From positions 25,687,523-25,751,522 of the forward strand of contig NC_043965.1 in assembly GCF_902148855.1 (NCBI RefSeq): a stretch of 64,000 nt of DNA. The letters run 5' to 3'. Each line of letters begins with the position of its first letter. Positions within the stretch are counted from its first letter, which is position 1. The notes beneath the pieces were generated by a model, which worked only from the letters and a program-made list of their open reading frames with translations, made no database searches and was not told the origin of the DNA. This document shows, one piece after another, positions 22,195 through 49,900 of this stretch. Made by a program: the position numbers and the translations under genes. This stretch comes from Sphaeramia orbicularis. Taxonomy: Eukaryota > Chordata > Actinopteri > Kurtiformes > Apogonidae.

Positions 22195-22651
22195 AATACA
22201 TGTATTTTTTTTTTATTTAGTGTGACCTCTGTACCTAATAGCAAAAAGTAGTCCAAACAATAAGAAACATCTGACATGTGTTGAATGAAACATGGTGTAA
22301 AAACCAGAGGATTAGTGCAGGTGATGTCATATTGTCAGTACAAAAGACTTAAGCCACAGACACGTTAAATATAAAAAAGAGGTCACACTAAACACTTATG
22401 GAAGCATTTTTTGCCTGAAGTTTTTGTTTTTTATGTTGTGTGTATTTTCCATCTTTGTTATATCTACAGAAACTGAGAATTGTATGCGTTTGTTTCATAA
22501 CTTTGCTAAAACATCAAATCTAACCACAACTTCAGACTTTTTCACAGTACTATATAGTTCTTATTCTCTAAGACTAAACAGTGAAACATTGCATTACAGT
22601 AGGTGCAGATGTCAATATTGTTTCCTTTATTTCCTACACTCACACTTTAAT
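22195..22651 (-). other. 3' UTR of the coiled-coil gene
   Basis: Follows the stop at 22652; a minus-strand AATAAA at 22216-22211 marks a probable end near 22195. Confidence 0.55.
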
Positions 22652-35120
<12,469 letters not shown>

Positions 35121-35634
35121 GTCCTTCTGAAGAGGCAGATTCTAGGACCACAGAGACACAACACACCAGGGGTTAAGGCTGGCTGAGCAGGCATTAGGGG
35201 TGGGGGGGTTTATGTTGCTCAGTTGTCCTGGAAACCAAGACAATTTAGCCTCTTAGCAGACCAAACTAACTCCTTTTCACCAGAGAAACCATAAATTCTT
35301 GTGTCTGCCTTCCCTCTATTCACGATGATCGTCAAATGTCCGGGTTGTAAAACATGGCCTGTAACTCTGATTAGGATTTTCCTCCTCAAATGTTTGGACA
35401 GACAGGACTGAAGGAACTTAAAATGAATGAGGGAGGAGAAGAATATAACCACCCAGAAGCACTAGACATTACCAGTGGATATGGAGAAGACTTTAACAAT
35501 ATAGACAGAACAACACAAATACACTGACTCATAAACGACTGTTCCAATTGGGCCGTCATTTAGTGTGTCATTTAATGTGTAATAAAAAAAAATCAATACC
35601 ACATTTGGAGGTTGGTGATCCATAACCCACTTAC

Positions 35635-35760
35635 TTTGAGGTGAGGCGTTCCTTCAATGCAGAGCTTGGTTCTGGTGTTGTGGTGGTGCACACCTACTAA
35701 TACTGCTGCTGCTGCTGCTGCAAGGAGCTATGATTGACAGAGGCGTCAGTGCATTGCCTA
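35635..35760 (-). promoter_or_regulatory. probable 5' non-coding exon and promoter side of the coiled-coil gene
   Basis: On the minus strand a strong donor (CAAA then GTAAGTGGG) closes a candidate non-coding exon at about 35635. An acceptor (CCTAG) opens the next exon about 20 bases before the ATG at 35120. A (CTG)6-type run lies at 35703-35722. The start of transcription is not visible. Confidence 0.4.
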
Positions 35761-35984
35761 GGAAACGGTCAAACAGGTTTATGGAGACCAGTGGGAGGTG
35801 CAGTGCAGCGCGAATGGGGACAGGGTTAGCGCCAGATCAGTGGAAACAAACATTCTAACCAATGCAGCTTTAGTGAGTTTGTTGAAATAGTCCAGATTCA
35901 GTGAAGACCGGCAACAACACAACAAGGGGACGACCACAACTGACCCCATGTCAACTTTATTTATTTATCCATTTATTTATTTGG

Positions 35985-36360
35985 TGTAGCAAATTTCTTT
36001 AAGTCTGTGGTTTTTGCAGATGACACAAATTTAATTTGCTCAGGCAAAATATTGGATGAACTTTTGAACAGAGTTGAAAGGGAAACGCTCAAATGTTGGT
36101 TTGATGTCAATACATTGTCTCTGACTGTCAAGAAAACAAAATGTATGGTTTTTGGAAGTCATCAAAAAATGATCATTGATGTTAAACTAAAAATGTGTAA
36201 TAGTGAGATCGAAAGAGTATTCATGACAAAATTCCTTAGGGTTGTTATTGACCATAAACTAACATGGAGACAACATATTAATGACATCAAAGGTAAACTT
36301 TCAATATCCTTCTATGTAAGGCTTATCCCTCCGCCCAGAGAACAAGTATTAGGCTACTAA
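35985..36360 (+). pseudogene. LINE reverse transcriptase fragment (FADD box)
   Basis: The plus strand encodes VFADDTNLICSGK, the reverse transcriptase active-site box, then WFDVNTLSLTVKKTKCMVFG and TKFLRVVIDHKLTWRQHI. This is the usual order in fish CR1/Rex/L2-type LINEs. The fragment is truncated at both ends and lies between the coiled-coil gene and osbp2. Confidence 0.8.
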
Positions 36361-37690
36361 TGCACTTTTGCAATTCATTCCTTTTTACCAAACTTTTGCA
36401 AAAAAAATAAAAATAATAATAATAATAATAATATAATAAATCATCTCGCATTGTGTTAACTGCATTATTGCTGGACCTTCAAATTCTGCGCCATAAAGCA
36501 AATAAATAATTTTCATTTATATTGTGTGATGTTGTAGTTTACCATAACCACTCACCATCAGTCATCCATTACTTTGACCTGCCTAAAAAGTCCAAGTTGA
36601 AGACTGACTAGGAGGCACAGCAACTTATATATGTTCTCACAGCACAAAATCCGACGTGGGGAAATTTTAATGGCAGATTTGGAAATTTGGAATGAATATA
36701 CCTGCTTTAGTCAAGATTAAGTGTTTTTCCAACAGTAGGAGAAAAAAAAGTTTTTTGTTATCCAATGACATAAAAAAAACTAAAACAAATACATTCATAT
36801 TCTGTTGTGTTTTCACTTCGATGATTTACAAAGCAGATTTTCAATGTAGTGTCAGTTAATCATTCTATTTCTTTTGGATAGTCTTGGTAAAGTTATTCTA
36901 ACATGTTCCCCAGTGAAGTAGTTTCTCCAACATTATTAAGAGGAGAAGAGAAACATCAGCAGTGGGAGAGGAAAATGAGATGCAACAAATATCTGGAACA
37001 GAAATCAAAGAGAGGTGTTTCATCTTCAGTGTCTTCAATCATTTGACTATGGTCCATCCTAAAATATTTAAGCTTCATTCATTTTCAGTGGTGTTTCATA
37101 AAAACTGATGGGGAAATAATACGAACACTAAACAGTAACATGTAAAACTGTACTTGGATAAAACTACAAAATAGTCATGTATGCATTTCTTTCCTCTCTA
37201 CTAAAACCCTGTATTCTTGATAAAATGCAGCAGACACAACCTCAGTACAGAACTGCATCATCAGTCTGTGAATAAATGTTTAGTTGAGTTTAACCCCTAC
37301 ATTTGTCCAACTACACTTAGGCCTTTGCCCTGGAGAAATTACAGGAGACAGACATCCAGCGTCAACAACAACTTTATTATCTTCTTTATTATCTTCTTTT
37401 TTTCATTATTGTGTCTTTGTGTTTAAAGACAATGTTATACAAGTATAAATTAAAGGAGAAAATACACAATTAAAAAAAAAGAAGCAAAACCTCAGTTGAA
37501 TCCACACCTGAATACACCTGTGTGTATTTGGGGAGTAAAAGTAGTCAAGGCATGTCAGTGACCTTTGACGCCCTGCACTAGGCCGCTGTTGTGATGTGTC
37601 TCATGATTTTTGTGACTGTTAAGATTATTAACATCACCCTTATCTCGCAGTCCGAGGAGAAGCAGGGTTCAGTTTAGACAAGGCAAGAAA
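36361..37690. other. intergenic, nothing recognised
   Basis: Contains an (AAT)n run at 36412-36437 and otherwise AT-rich DNA without exons or transposon ends that I can support. Confidence 0.5.
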
Positions 37691-40600
37691 CGACTCCCCA
37701 TCTTTATTAGTTTACTCCTGTTTTAGAACTGAGCAGCATCAAATGAGAAGACAGCGTGTGTCACACATGCACGCTAATCTGACTCATTATGCATACATGT
37801 TGAATGAAAACACCAACATAAGAGTAATGGCACCCATGAGAAGGTAGAAATCAGAACAGAAAATAAAAGCATTAAAAATTAAAGCTAAATCACACCGTAG
37901 TGAATTAAGAGAAGGGTGAGATGATATGAACAAAACAAGGGGAGGGGGTTTTACATTGAATCCCTCTGAGAAGGGAAGGCAGATGAAGAGGTTTTTTTAA
38001 TCTACAGTACACTCTCCACATACACTTTGGTTGTTTTTTTTTCCCTTTCTGCATGAGGCAGACAACTGCTCTGGATGAAGCAACAACAGCCAGGAACCAT
38101 TACATCTACACCGTACTGCATTATTGCTACAGCTGTCCGATACTGTACAGGCCCTCACAGGGGCAACTTCAGTAGGCAAGTCAACATCAAGTACTGAGGT
38201 CACATTATTTGGAAAGATATCGATTAAACATATGATGAGCTCTCCATTATCATTCAAAATATAACATGTATTTTCAAATATAAAATCATCTCAAACACAA
38301 TATATTAAAGTAAATCTTTAGTGAACCTCAAGTTGATCGCTGAGAAAAGAAATCACATACCAACGCTCCATTAGCACAGTTTCATCATCATTCATTTCAG
38401 CATTTACAGCTGTGATCTGCGTTCAACTTCACAATGACAGGCTTTCAAAATAGCAAAATGAGACATCTCGCTGCAAAAATGTGCATCCTCACTGTTTATG
38501 TTACACCCTTGATATGATTTAAAGTGTACACAACCTCTGTCAGTAGCTTGTACTTGTATGTACATGCTCATGGAAGTGAGTCTGTGTGAGGTGGAAAGAC
38601 GAGCAGAAAACAGAAGCCGTGCAGCAAAAAGCTTTACAAAGAGATTAAGTAATTGAATTAAATGTGCTTAGGATAAACTGCAAATCAAAAACTTAAAATG
38701 TAAATGTTTAGAGGCATCGTTTTGTGCAAAAATAACATTTAATTCATATCTTATCTCAGAAAATAAACACCTCGCACTATCATCCTTAAAAGTGTCTTCA
38801 TTCTAAACTGTGGAGAGGTTGTCTACGTGAATACATGTATTTCCCAGTGTATTTTTCACATCCTATGATCTGCACATTGAAGGATTCGCCAGATGTGTGG
38901 ACTGATTAAACTGTAGGTCAGCTATGGTTACTGATGTGCTAGTATCAAGGACGCTATAAAAAAAATATTTTCCATGTGTTAAGACATTTCTTAAAATATA
39001 AAACATGAAATCTGCAGCCACTTTAAGGGTGTCTCAGAGTTAGCTTCCATCCTTCCAGAAAATATCTAAATTAAAACTGAAAATAACAGCAAATCATTGG
39101 GGCTCATTCAGTCAATTTGAACTAAGCTGTACAGATAAATTAATACTCAGATTAGTATAATTATTCTTCATTTTACAATATCATTCTCTTATCACAAAAT
39201 ATTCACACAAATGACTAGACGGTAAATACAATACCTCCAGCCTTGAATTCTACATTCCTAACAATAATTACAAAAAAATACTAACTGGTTTTCAAAACTC
39301 TTGTCACCTTAGACGTGTAGTGCACAGGTCAGGGGACTCTTTCCCTTGTTCAGTCAAATAAAGGCAAACGACTGAGGGGACATTTGTGAGCTGATTCCAG
39401 ATCAGCATATCCACAGACACTAGATGGGAGGTCTTTACATGAGAGCTGTGGTGAGTCCGGAGCGGCGGCGAGGGTAGTCTGTTGTGAGCTGCAGCTGACT
39501 GCACAGTGGGGCGCTACAGGAACCAGCCCTGTCTGCTTCTGTAACCTTTGACCTCCTGTCAGCTGAAGACACTCGGGAGTCCTCGGAGAAACCGCTTCGG
39601 TCTCACGTAGTCCTACTGGAAACATCTGAACTACGAACTAGTGACTGACTGTGGAACTAGTGCAATACACACTATAGAAACGGACATTTTCCTGGATATA
39701 TTGAATGATAATGACTGAATATCTTTGTGATCTGACTTCATACTTTGCATGATTGTTGAGATTGATGTCACTAAAAATGGTCACCAAGGATACTTTACGT
39801 TTTGCTATGGGAGAGCACCAGAAGACAAGGTAAAGTACATGTACAGAGTGAAAATTTTCTCAACATCAACACAGAGATATGTACTAACCTATCGTCAACC
39901 ACAGTGAAAAGTGCTAATTCAGTTGCTTGATGAAGGTTCCTATTAGAGCGATATGGATGTTTTTAAGTTTCATGTACTGTAGCAACTGTACTAATGTGTT
40001 ACAACAGAAGGACTGTCTATTCTAGAAACTTTCTAATCAAAACCACAAATGGTGGATGTCTAAACCATGTTCAGATGAGTGCAATGCATTGAAGCACAGA
40101 GGCAATTCATATCCAAAATATGAACTAAATAAGCAGCTGTATTATCTCTACTTGGACGATAGTCTAGTTGACTACGGGGCAGACTCAGAATCCAGACATT
40201 CATACCAAATAAAAAAAGATTTCCACACTGCTGCATATTTCATCTGTTCATAAAATCAGTTGTTGTGTAGGAGACAGATGATTTGCCTCATCAAACTGTC
40301 GAAATCTAAAAGACACTGTGTTCAGTTCTAAGTCTCTTTCTTAAGCAAAAAGGAAAAGGACAAATAAATGTGCACTTTAAACAATTCTCATAGAAAAAGA
40401 AAACTAATACAAGCTTCATAAAGAGGGCCTCGCATACTTTTAATTGTGCTGAATTAAACAGAGGTCATTTTCTTTTCACCGCTGAAATACTGATGTCTGA
40501 TATTTTGACCTCTTTCGAAAATTGTTAGTCTTTATCAATGAACTGTGTTGATATGAGTTTGCATCCAATTTGTAAAACTCTTAATGGGGTGAACAAAGAA

Positions 40601-40969
40601 AAGTGCATTGTGGGTAGCATTAAGAAGCACCTGATTTTCGGAGTGAGCAGGTGCCTTTATAGTGTGGCGTTTCAACTCCAGCATCGGCTCTCATCCACAC
40701 AGTATCGCACTGCTGTTTCTGTTAGTGTCAGAGGGGTTTCGCTCAAAGGAAGGACCCTTATTATTCCCCAGTGTAAAAAAAAAACAGAGTGAGTGTGTAC
40801 ATTTTGGAGGTACAGTGTATCTCGAGAGTGTGTGAAACATACACATTCCCATGCTCACAAAAGGTCCATATAGTGCTCGTGAGCCAACTACGCCCCGTTT
40901 CTTAAGGCGCAGAAGTCGAGCAGTTCCCTGTCCGATGAGGTTTGGTGTGATCCAAGGTCAGTTCCTGGG
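37691..40969 (-). other. osbp2: probable long 3' UTR of osbp2
   Basis: Follows the osbp2 stop at 40970. The clearest minus-strand AATAAA is at 37708-37703, giving a UTR of about 3.3 kb; earlier ends are possible. A more GC-rich patch lies at 39440-39600. No coding sequence seen. Confidence 0.4.
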
Positions 40970-43900
40970 TTAGAAGATGTCAGGACACATGCTCCAGTCC
41001 TGTTTCTCCTTTGTCTCCCAGTAACCTCCTTTGTACACAAAGTTTGTCTCTCCAGTGATCGAGTTCCGTCTCTGGTGAAACCATAGCGGCTGGTATCCTT
41101 CATATTCTTTACCTGCAGGAGAAGGCGCAGATGTTACTCGACCGTTGCTATTTAATTGCACTCTTGATGGAAAAGCCACACTTGCAGGCAATTCACAGAG
41201 CGATCAATTCTCCTCAATACATATGCTATGAGAAGCAATCAATCGCTGCACACTGCATTTGGGAAAGCTTGCATCAATAAAATACAAATGAACACGGTAT
41301 GCAATGTAAGAACCTTGATCGATCACAGTGGAGGAGAAAACTATAATCACAGTTTTGGGACTCCCAGAACTGAATGATCCATCTGTTTCTCAATATGGAA
41401 ACCTAGCTTAAAAAGGGAAAAATTGGAGGTATTTGTAGTGAACAATCGTAGAAACATAATGGTTGAAAAATGGCTCTAATTTGCACTGAATAAAACTTGA
41501 AGCAACGTGTTGGCTGCTGGTCAGTGTGCCACTGAAGTGACCACGAGCATTCATATAGATAAGATAATAAATAACGCAGTGTAAATTAACTTCTTGCTAA
41601 TGTGGCCTCACCACAACACACTGAAAATACTTGATTGCAGCGCTGTTATCTGTTACTACATGTAACATATTACTGAAGCAGTTTCTAAATGAAAATGTCA
41701 CGTGTGCAGGAAAAAGGCATTTTTTTTCCTGAGTCATATCTGAAAAAACTGACATGAAAAAGGGGTATCATGCAGTTCCCACACAGGGGCAGACCACACA
41801 GAGGACACACAGAGGATGACGAGTGAGTGAGTGAGTGTGTGTGAGTGAGTGTGTGTGTGTGTGTGTGGGAGTGATGCACAACAGAGGGGCAAAGGCAACC
41901 CCCACTCACCAGAGTCATAATCACACTCTGACCACCAATAGAGGGAGGAAAAGAAAGACAAGTCATGGGTACATCGAATACAACGTAACCTACACACAAC
42001 ACACACAGGAATACCACCAGGATGAAACATTCCTGCCGAGTTCACTGTAAAGTTCACTTTTGCTTCCATTAAGTTTTTGCTGTATATTACATGTCAAACA
42101 AATACTTCTTACCTTCAATACCTTGTACTTAATCAGAAAGTTCATAGTAATTAACTCAGAGACTATACTTCTATTAATAGTGAGGATAGAGCATAGATAG
42201 TTGCAAAGTGGGAGGACTAATGCAAACAAAATGTTCATTGTTATATTTTTCCCCAATGCACAAACAATGCAACCGTGAGTTTATTCCTGAAGAAGAAAAA
42301 GTGATCTAAATCTGTATCTACATCTGTATCTTTATGCATTTTAAGTATGTACATCTGAGAAATCATGCTCTGTCACTGTGGTATGATATTAGTCTGAGGA
42401 ACAAGATCTAAGATGCAAATGAACTGTTCTGGCAGATCAGTGGTTTCAATAAAAGGGATTTTCAGTTGTGCCAATCACAACCATTTATCTGATGTGGGGT
42501 GGGTTTTGATGTTTTAGACGATGACAGACTACCCCATGCCATTACTCAAGTTGGACACTGTTTTTTTTCCACATATCATAACCTGCCATTCCAACCATAT
42601 GGTATATTATCATTGACCACATAAAATGCAACAACATTGCTTATTTACTGATTGTCAGACAAGAAACAATAAATCAAAAAATGAGCTAATCTTCAGATTA
42701 TTAGTTCAAATATGACTTGACTGGCATCATTCTCATTCTGGTACAGCCCTTGTGTTATAAATAAAAAAGAATGAACAACTAGACTTAAGGCCTTAATTGA
42801 AGAAAAATGCATTCCCATATTTCCCACAGGATTTGGCTAGTTCAATTTAGCACCTGGCTCAATGTTCCTCGAGTTGTTGCACTAATTGATTGTACGTGTG
42901 TCTAATTACAAATAAGTGCTGCATCACAGCTACAAAATGTAGCTAAAATTAAATTTGTTAACCAAACTGATCTAAACTGCTAACTATATTACCATTTCTT
43001 TGCAAAGTATTTAGCATCTAACAGAAATTAAAGTAGAATACTAAACCTGTAAAGCTTTGAAAGTGTTCACTGTGATCATGAAAATTAGAGCTTTTTATGT
43101 CATTGATATGTCCTCCAACTATTCAACTCTATACCCTTCCTGTCTCTGTCATTTCCTTTGCAGCTCCAACACTGATCTGACACCACTCTTTCTCTTCTCT
43201 ATTTCATACCTTCATCCTGAGCATCTGAGGCTTCTGCTTCCCTCCTCCTTCTTACAGCTCTTTGTTTTTCTTCTAGCCTCTGTTTTTCTGAGTTTGCTTC
43301 GTCCCACCGACCTTCCTCCATCAGCCTCTGATCTGGTCTCAGACGGCTGTCGGTCAGTCCCACACCTTCCTCCTGTTCGTTCAGGGTCAGCGCCAGTGCT
43401 GAGAAGTAGTACATGTTTTCAGCATTCTCCCTGAGGGAGAGAAAGAAGTGGTTAGAGAGTTGATGATGCTCTCTGATCAATGATATGGACTGGACATTGC
43501 AGCTGTTATAGAGCTGCTGTGACTCATATGTGAATAATTTGTTTATGAGGCTGTTGAGACAGTCACTTACGGGAGGGGATACTTCTTCCACAGCAGTTTG
43601 GGGGACAAAGTCTGGTAGACAGTCTTCTGTTTTCCTTCTGACCCACTACCTCCTCGACTGCTCTGAATGATTTTGGCACTCTCCATCTTGTCATCCCACG
43701 TACCAGAGAGAATGTAATGCGCCTGCCCTCCACTGTCTGCCACCACACCTGTCACCTGCAAGGAAGTTAAATGGTAAACAAGTTATTTTACAACAGGATT
43801 AAAATAGAGCAGTCTATTCTCTGAACCCAGATGCATCATTCCTACAGTCCCCTTTAATTGATTCTTAAGTACTTTTTTTTTTAGTCCTAATCAATAGATT

Positions 43901-46900
43901 ACAACAGAAGGAGAAGTATTTCCTGTTTTTGGGTGACTCAGAGTTTATGTCACTGGAATACCCAAGATAGAAGCTTCTGCCATTAACAAAACTATTGGTC
44001 GGTACTGTCCAGCAGGGGGCAGCATTACATAAACTCATAGTCCACCCAATGACATCATGCAAAACAGGAGTAACGGTGAAGTGTGGAAAGATGCCTTTAC
44101 CTTCCGTGGAACATCCCTGGAGAAATAACTATAGGGAGAAAATTTGAGTTGGCAGGTATCCTTGGTCCTGTTGTTGACAATCTCAATGTCCCCCGACTGC
44201 ACATAAAGAGTATACAAAAGTACAGAAAGAATAATACTGTATGTTAATGACATGAACTGTTGCCATTTCAGTGTGATTACAGCAGTGTCAGAGTATTCTG
44301 TAGTGAAAATGGCAAATGGCAAGACCATACTGTATACAGATACGCGAAAACTAGCAGAGAGAGTGAATTAGCAGCATGCAGAAACTTAATACTGCTTTTC
44401 TTTTAAGGTCCATGAAGCTCCAATCTGTTATATAGCTCCTTACCATAATAACTGATGTTTTCCTATTTACATTATTATCTGTCAAAGGTAAGAACGTACT
44501 GATTATTTCATGAGAGAGTTGTTTTCTTTGTGCTTAAAGGCAGTAAATGGAGTGACAACTGGTGCTGGTGTACAGCCTTTGTTTAATGAGGAGGTTGCTG
44601 CATTGTTTATATCTGTTCTATTAGTAGCAGCAGTGTTATAAGCACTTCCAGTAAATTCTGAGAGCTATACCTGCCATACCTATTGCATCTTTACCTCAGA
44701 TGTATTTTCCTTTTAACATATCTTACAGAAAATGCCAAGAATTTTCACAATTGTCAAACCAACAAAAAAGTGCTGGCTTTAATTCCAGTAATGTTACAAT
44801 ATGCCAGTGCTATGCAGATTTCCCTGCGGCTTCAGTTGTTCTGCTCCTGACACTGCTGCGGTCTGCCTGTCTGTCTGTTGGTGGAAAGTAAAGTTGTAGC
44901 AAAACTAGGTTCTATGATTGAGTTAGAGGAATTTTTCAGATGCCCTTGCTCTGCACCAGAGGGTTACAGAGTGGCAGACAGAAATCTGTCTTTGCAGAGG
45001 TGGTTTTGTTCTTGCTAGACTGATTTAACAAAAGTAAAAAAGCTCATGTAGTGTGTATGATACTGTACCTTCTCATATTAGTAACTAATTAGGCTTCACT
45101 GAATCCTGATGTATTGCAAATAGAAATGAAAATCAGACATTAGCGTAATTATCAGATGCGAACAATACAGGATTTATACAGTGAAAATTGTATAATACTT
45201 GAAGTGCAATGTGTGTTGTGGAGAGAAATGTTAGATGTTAATAAGTTTCCTTTTGTTTGCTTTAGACTAAAAATCCACTTGTTACCTTTAGAGATGCATG
45301 GATTGCAAAATTCTGGCCTGATGCTGATACAGATATATAAAATGATAATTTGGCCGATAGCTGATACAAATACAGATGTTATTTTCAATCCAGTTTGTTT
45401 TTGTCATTATTTATCCTCTGCTTTAGGCCATGGAAGTAAAGAAAACTTTAATATACACATAAAAAGTTAACCATTTAAAATAGTTCAGGCCTATCTTACA
45501 CTATCTTTGAATATGCACAAATTCCGTCATGTAAAATTTATGAGAAAACCTTTAATATATACACAACATAAATATTTGCCACTACTATCAGTGAAACAAC
45601 ATCTTATTTGTTCAGCAGATAAATCAGTGCATGCTTTGTTACCTTAAAAGTCACATACTTTCAGTGATTGAAAGATGAATGTTTTACTAACAGGCAGTGT
45701 TTCCTGGAAATATTAGTGTTCTTATATTTTGATGAATTCATTCAGAGCTGATAATGATAATTTCATCTGATCTGATAATCTCAAAGGATTCTATAGTCAG
45801 GACATCTACTTAACCCACACACTGGTAAAGAATACAAAGATTTAAATATGACATATTCATATGTATATGAGGAAAGAAACAGACATGCATTTGTAAGACC
45901 TGCTACTCCTACTCTTCCCCCTATAGAACTGGGTCATTTCAAAGAAAGAAGAAGCTGTTATTTTCGGGTGTTATTAGAGATCAAAGCTAAAGATAAATCC
46001 CCAGAGATAGTGAAGCTCCCTATTCATGTGCTGTAAGGCTCTGCTCAGATTCTCTCCTTCACAACGCCTCACTCTGCTAGTCTGTGTCCAACTGTTACAA
46101 CAACACAGAAAGAAAAAAATATTTGTGGGCTACTCTGGGAGGTCAGAGACACTCTGGGTTAAGAGTTCAGTGCTGTGGAAAAATCGTTAAACATGAGAAG
46201 TGCTTGCAAACAGACCTGATCAATCCACAGCTTGCCCACAATGATGTTGTGCACAGTGGAGGTGACCTTTCTCCACACGTAGTGGTTCCCGGTGGAGTGG
46301 AAATGCAGGTGAATGGCACCTGGAAAAAGGACAAGGACAAGCAGCTACAACAGGGAAGAGATATCACAACTGCTTTTATCACTTAAATACTATTATTGCA
46401 CTGAAAGTAGTGAGCAAGTACGTGATTTGTGGTCAATTCTACCTGCAGTGTTCTACACCGTAAAAAATGCCATCTTGTACTTTTATGCCCTGCAGAAATA
46501 TGTCTACTTCTAGAATGACTAATCTCATGTATTTCATCATAAACACCTTCCACTTAAGAGTTTTTTGTACTATTTCTTGGCACCTCCCAGTAGGCATACA
46601 ATAACGAATGAGAGACACCAGATAAATACCACTGCATCCCATAGCTGGACCTGCATCTATCAAATCTCTCATTTATCTGAGCCAACAAACCCCAGCTCTC
46701 TGCCGTCCCAGTCCAATAGAGAGCTTCCTTTATAACCATACTTTATGTCTGTGTCATAAGGGTCATAAACCCCACCTAATTCATTCTCACATCCTTTTCT
46801 CTGGCTTTAGGATTATGTAGGAGTGGGCTCTGTAGCCTGCTGCTCTCAAGAGGGATGTGGAGTCCTTCTTAACTAAAGTCTTCATGGTGCTGGTTCAATT

Positions 46901-49900
46901 TACAGAACAGAACTTTTATTTATGCATACACTTTGCTCGCTCCCCAACTGAAAATAAAATTCTTACCCAGAGGCATTATGGAGAGGTATTTGCCACGAAA
47001 CTTGCTGGCTATTGTGATTTCCTGCCAAAGGGTCCAGCCTCGTTGGGAAATCACATGATGTGCAGCTGCAGGTGGATGATGGCTCACCTGAATGGAACCA
47101 TGGACAAGACGCAGAACGGCGGATACACATATAATCAAGTTGAGGTATAAAAAATTCTCGACTCATGAGTGCATCGTGATGAGGACATTATAATTGAATT
47201 ATGAGGCCAGTGAATATTCACATATGTGTAATGCAGTATAGAAGGATTTAAGTTTTACTTTTATGTTTGAGTAGTGGAGTGTTTTGAATAGATACAGCTT
47301 TTAACATTACAGCCTGCTGTCACTTTCCTGACCGCAGATTCTAAATAAAGAAGTTCAGATTTACCTGATTGCTTTATATATTGAACACAAAGTAGCCATG
47401 TGTACATGTACAAGGTTATAGAAAACTGAGGAACAGATCTACATTTGAATGGTTGACAGGTCAATCATAATGGAACTGAATGTGTGGTCAGAGAGGATTC
47501 ATACCTCTAGTCAGAAAAACTTGCTTTGAGACACTGTAATATTGTCAATATCAGTAACTGTGTCAGCCGTGCTGTTACCTGCTCACATATCGAGCGGTAG
47601 CCAAACTCTTCCAGACGATCAAGCTCATAGGTCTCGCCCAGTAGTGGGTTGAAGGGCTTGGCTGTGCGGTGGACTGTGGTGGAGTAGGAGGAGACGGAGA
47701 AGGCAGCGACCAGGCACATCTGCTCCAGGGAGGATTCACAGCGTGCTGCCTTGTCCAGAAGTTCATGATACTCCAGGTCCTCTGTGAGACGCTGTAGCAT
47801 TGACAGAGGCTCATTGAAGTTTACCTTAAGGAGAAATGAAGGAAGAGACAAACTCATGAGATATAATTAACACAGGATTTTAGTTTACAAATACAAGAAA
47901 TAAGATCATGTTTCCCCTACTTACAGGCATAGGGATTTTGGAGAGCTCCTTGCCGATGCAGTTCTTCATGATACTCCATAAATTGAGGGAGTAGTTGGGC
48001 TTGTCTGGGATACGAGTCCGCCGCTGTCTGCGAGGCTGCAGCTCCTTCCCTGACACATCGTTACAGCTTGAAGAAACCTGAGATCAGATGAGAGTGTGGA
48101 GGATGGGTAGGTGGTCTTTGTATACAAAGAATATTTGATATATAAAAGTCTGAGAGATGCTTTCAGCTTCACGGACAGCTTGGCAGTATACCACTAGGAG
48201 ATGGAGACAGCAAGTGAGTGACAGGATGATAAGGAACTGAAAACATAGACGTATGTGAAGGAGGAGGAGGAGGAGGAGCAGCAAGGGGGATGTGGGAAGA
48301 AAGGAGCAGATGTTTGACTGGTAATTAAGATGTAGGAGAATGATGCAGCTGTGTATCTTTGGCACCACAGGGGTGACAATGAGACAGTAGGCAACACAGA
48401 CAATGGCTGTTTGTTTGTGAGTGACTTTTTATCTAGTTTCATGGGCACATGTTAAGATTTATCTATATTTGAGAGGGCATCTTGGTGTAGTGAACACATT
48501 TGAGGCCTTTTAATCCTCACAGCATTGAGAGTTAAAACTTGGCTTTAGTATTAGGCATTCAGCTGAGACAATTATAGTTATATATACATGTGTGCATGTG
48601 TGTGCATGTCAATGAGGAGGGGATGAACACAGGGTAAGAAAGACGCTTTATAGGGAGTACATGAGGATCTCTGGCAGGAAGAAGACAATTAGTATATACC
48701 TAAATCAATAAGCTGTGAGCTCACTAACAGCACAAATTAATCTATACAGAGATCACAAAAGTCAGCAATGTTCAGAAATGTCAGGCCTATTAGTCAGATT
48801 TGTTAGAGGACAAATACTTACATGGTCGTCCTGATTCCAGTCATTGGGATGACCTCCACTTGCTCCACTCAAATTACTCTGAGATCGCCTGGAACAGAAA
48901 ATATTACCCACAATCAGCACTGGCCCACCCTCTCTCTCCATCTCACCTTTACTGCTTTCACATACACACTATAAATACAATACACACAGGAGAGCAACCA
49001 GAATGCTGGGTATTTCAGGTAAATGCTGTGTAACACTTTAATTCATCGTCTGGGGATGTGTTATTAAAGGTGGGACATTACAACAAAGATACGTTACACA
49101 CACCTAGGACTGATGAAAAGTAAAGAATACAACACAGGCTCTACACAACCAAGTCAACTTGACAGCAAGAGGCTGACTGTGTACTGAACCAAGTAAAACA
49201 AAAACAGAAATGTGCTGCAGGAAACCAGACAGGGCTGAAACTCTAATGTTATTTTTATCTACACAAGAAAAAGAGCACATCTGACAAAATCAAGGAGTGA
49301 ACAGTAAACTGCTCTGTTATCTGTGTTGTCACACATGAGCCACAACCGGAGCATCAGCTGTCACCCAGATTCAAAATTACTATGAATAAAAAAAATTGGT
49401 GAATGCACAGAAATGTTTTATAGTTATTACACACAAGCATATCAGCACAACTAAACCTCCTTCTATGCATCATCCATTATTTCCATAAAGCAAACAAAAA
49501 CAAAATTCCCTTGGCACTTGCATTGCTGTGTGAGACTGACCTGTGCTGTGTGTTCTCAGTGGCTGTCACTGTGATGAATGCAGGGGAATCCTCCATGGCA
49601 TCAAAGTACTCAGTATCCTCATCTTCATCACTTGCTTCTTCTTTCAGCGGCCTCTTACTCCCTTCTGTCGGGACATATACACAGTGAGTACAAACAGAAC
49701 ACACAACTAGCAGAAGTATCACAAGGTGGTGTGCCTGTCTTCAACAGGGATCAAGAGAGAGTGGAGCATAATCATATACCCATGGTGATTAATCAAGGAA
49801 TAATCAGCTTAGTGAAATTGGCAATGTTCCTGCTGGTTGACTCGTCTACATTATGTAAGTACCTCAGGGTGTGCTTCCAATATTCAGAGTCCAACAATCA

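Noticed and set aside
36007-36360. Open reverse transcriptase frame as an active gene
   Set aside because: It is a truncated LINE fragment lacking the rest of the enzyme.
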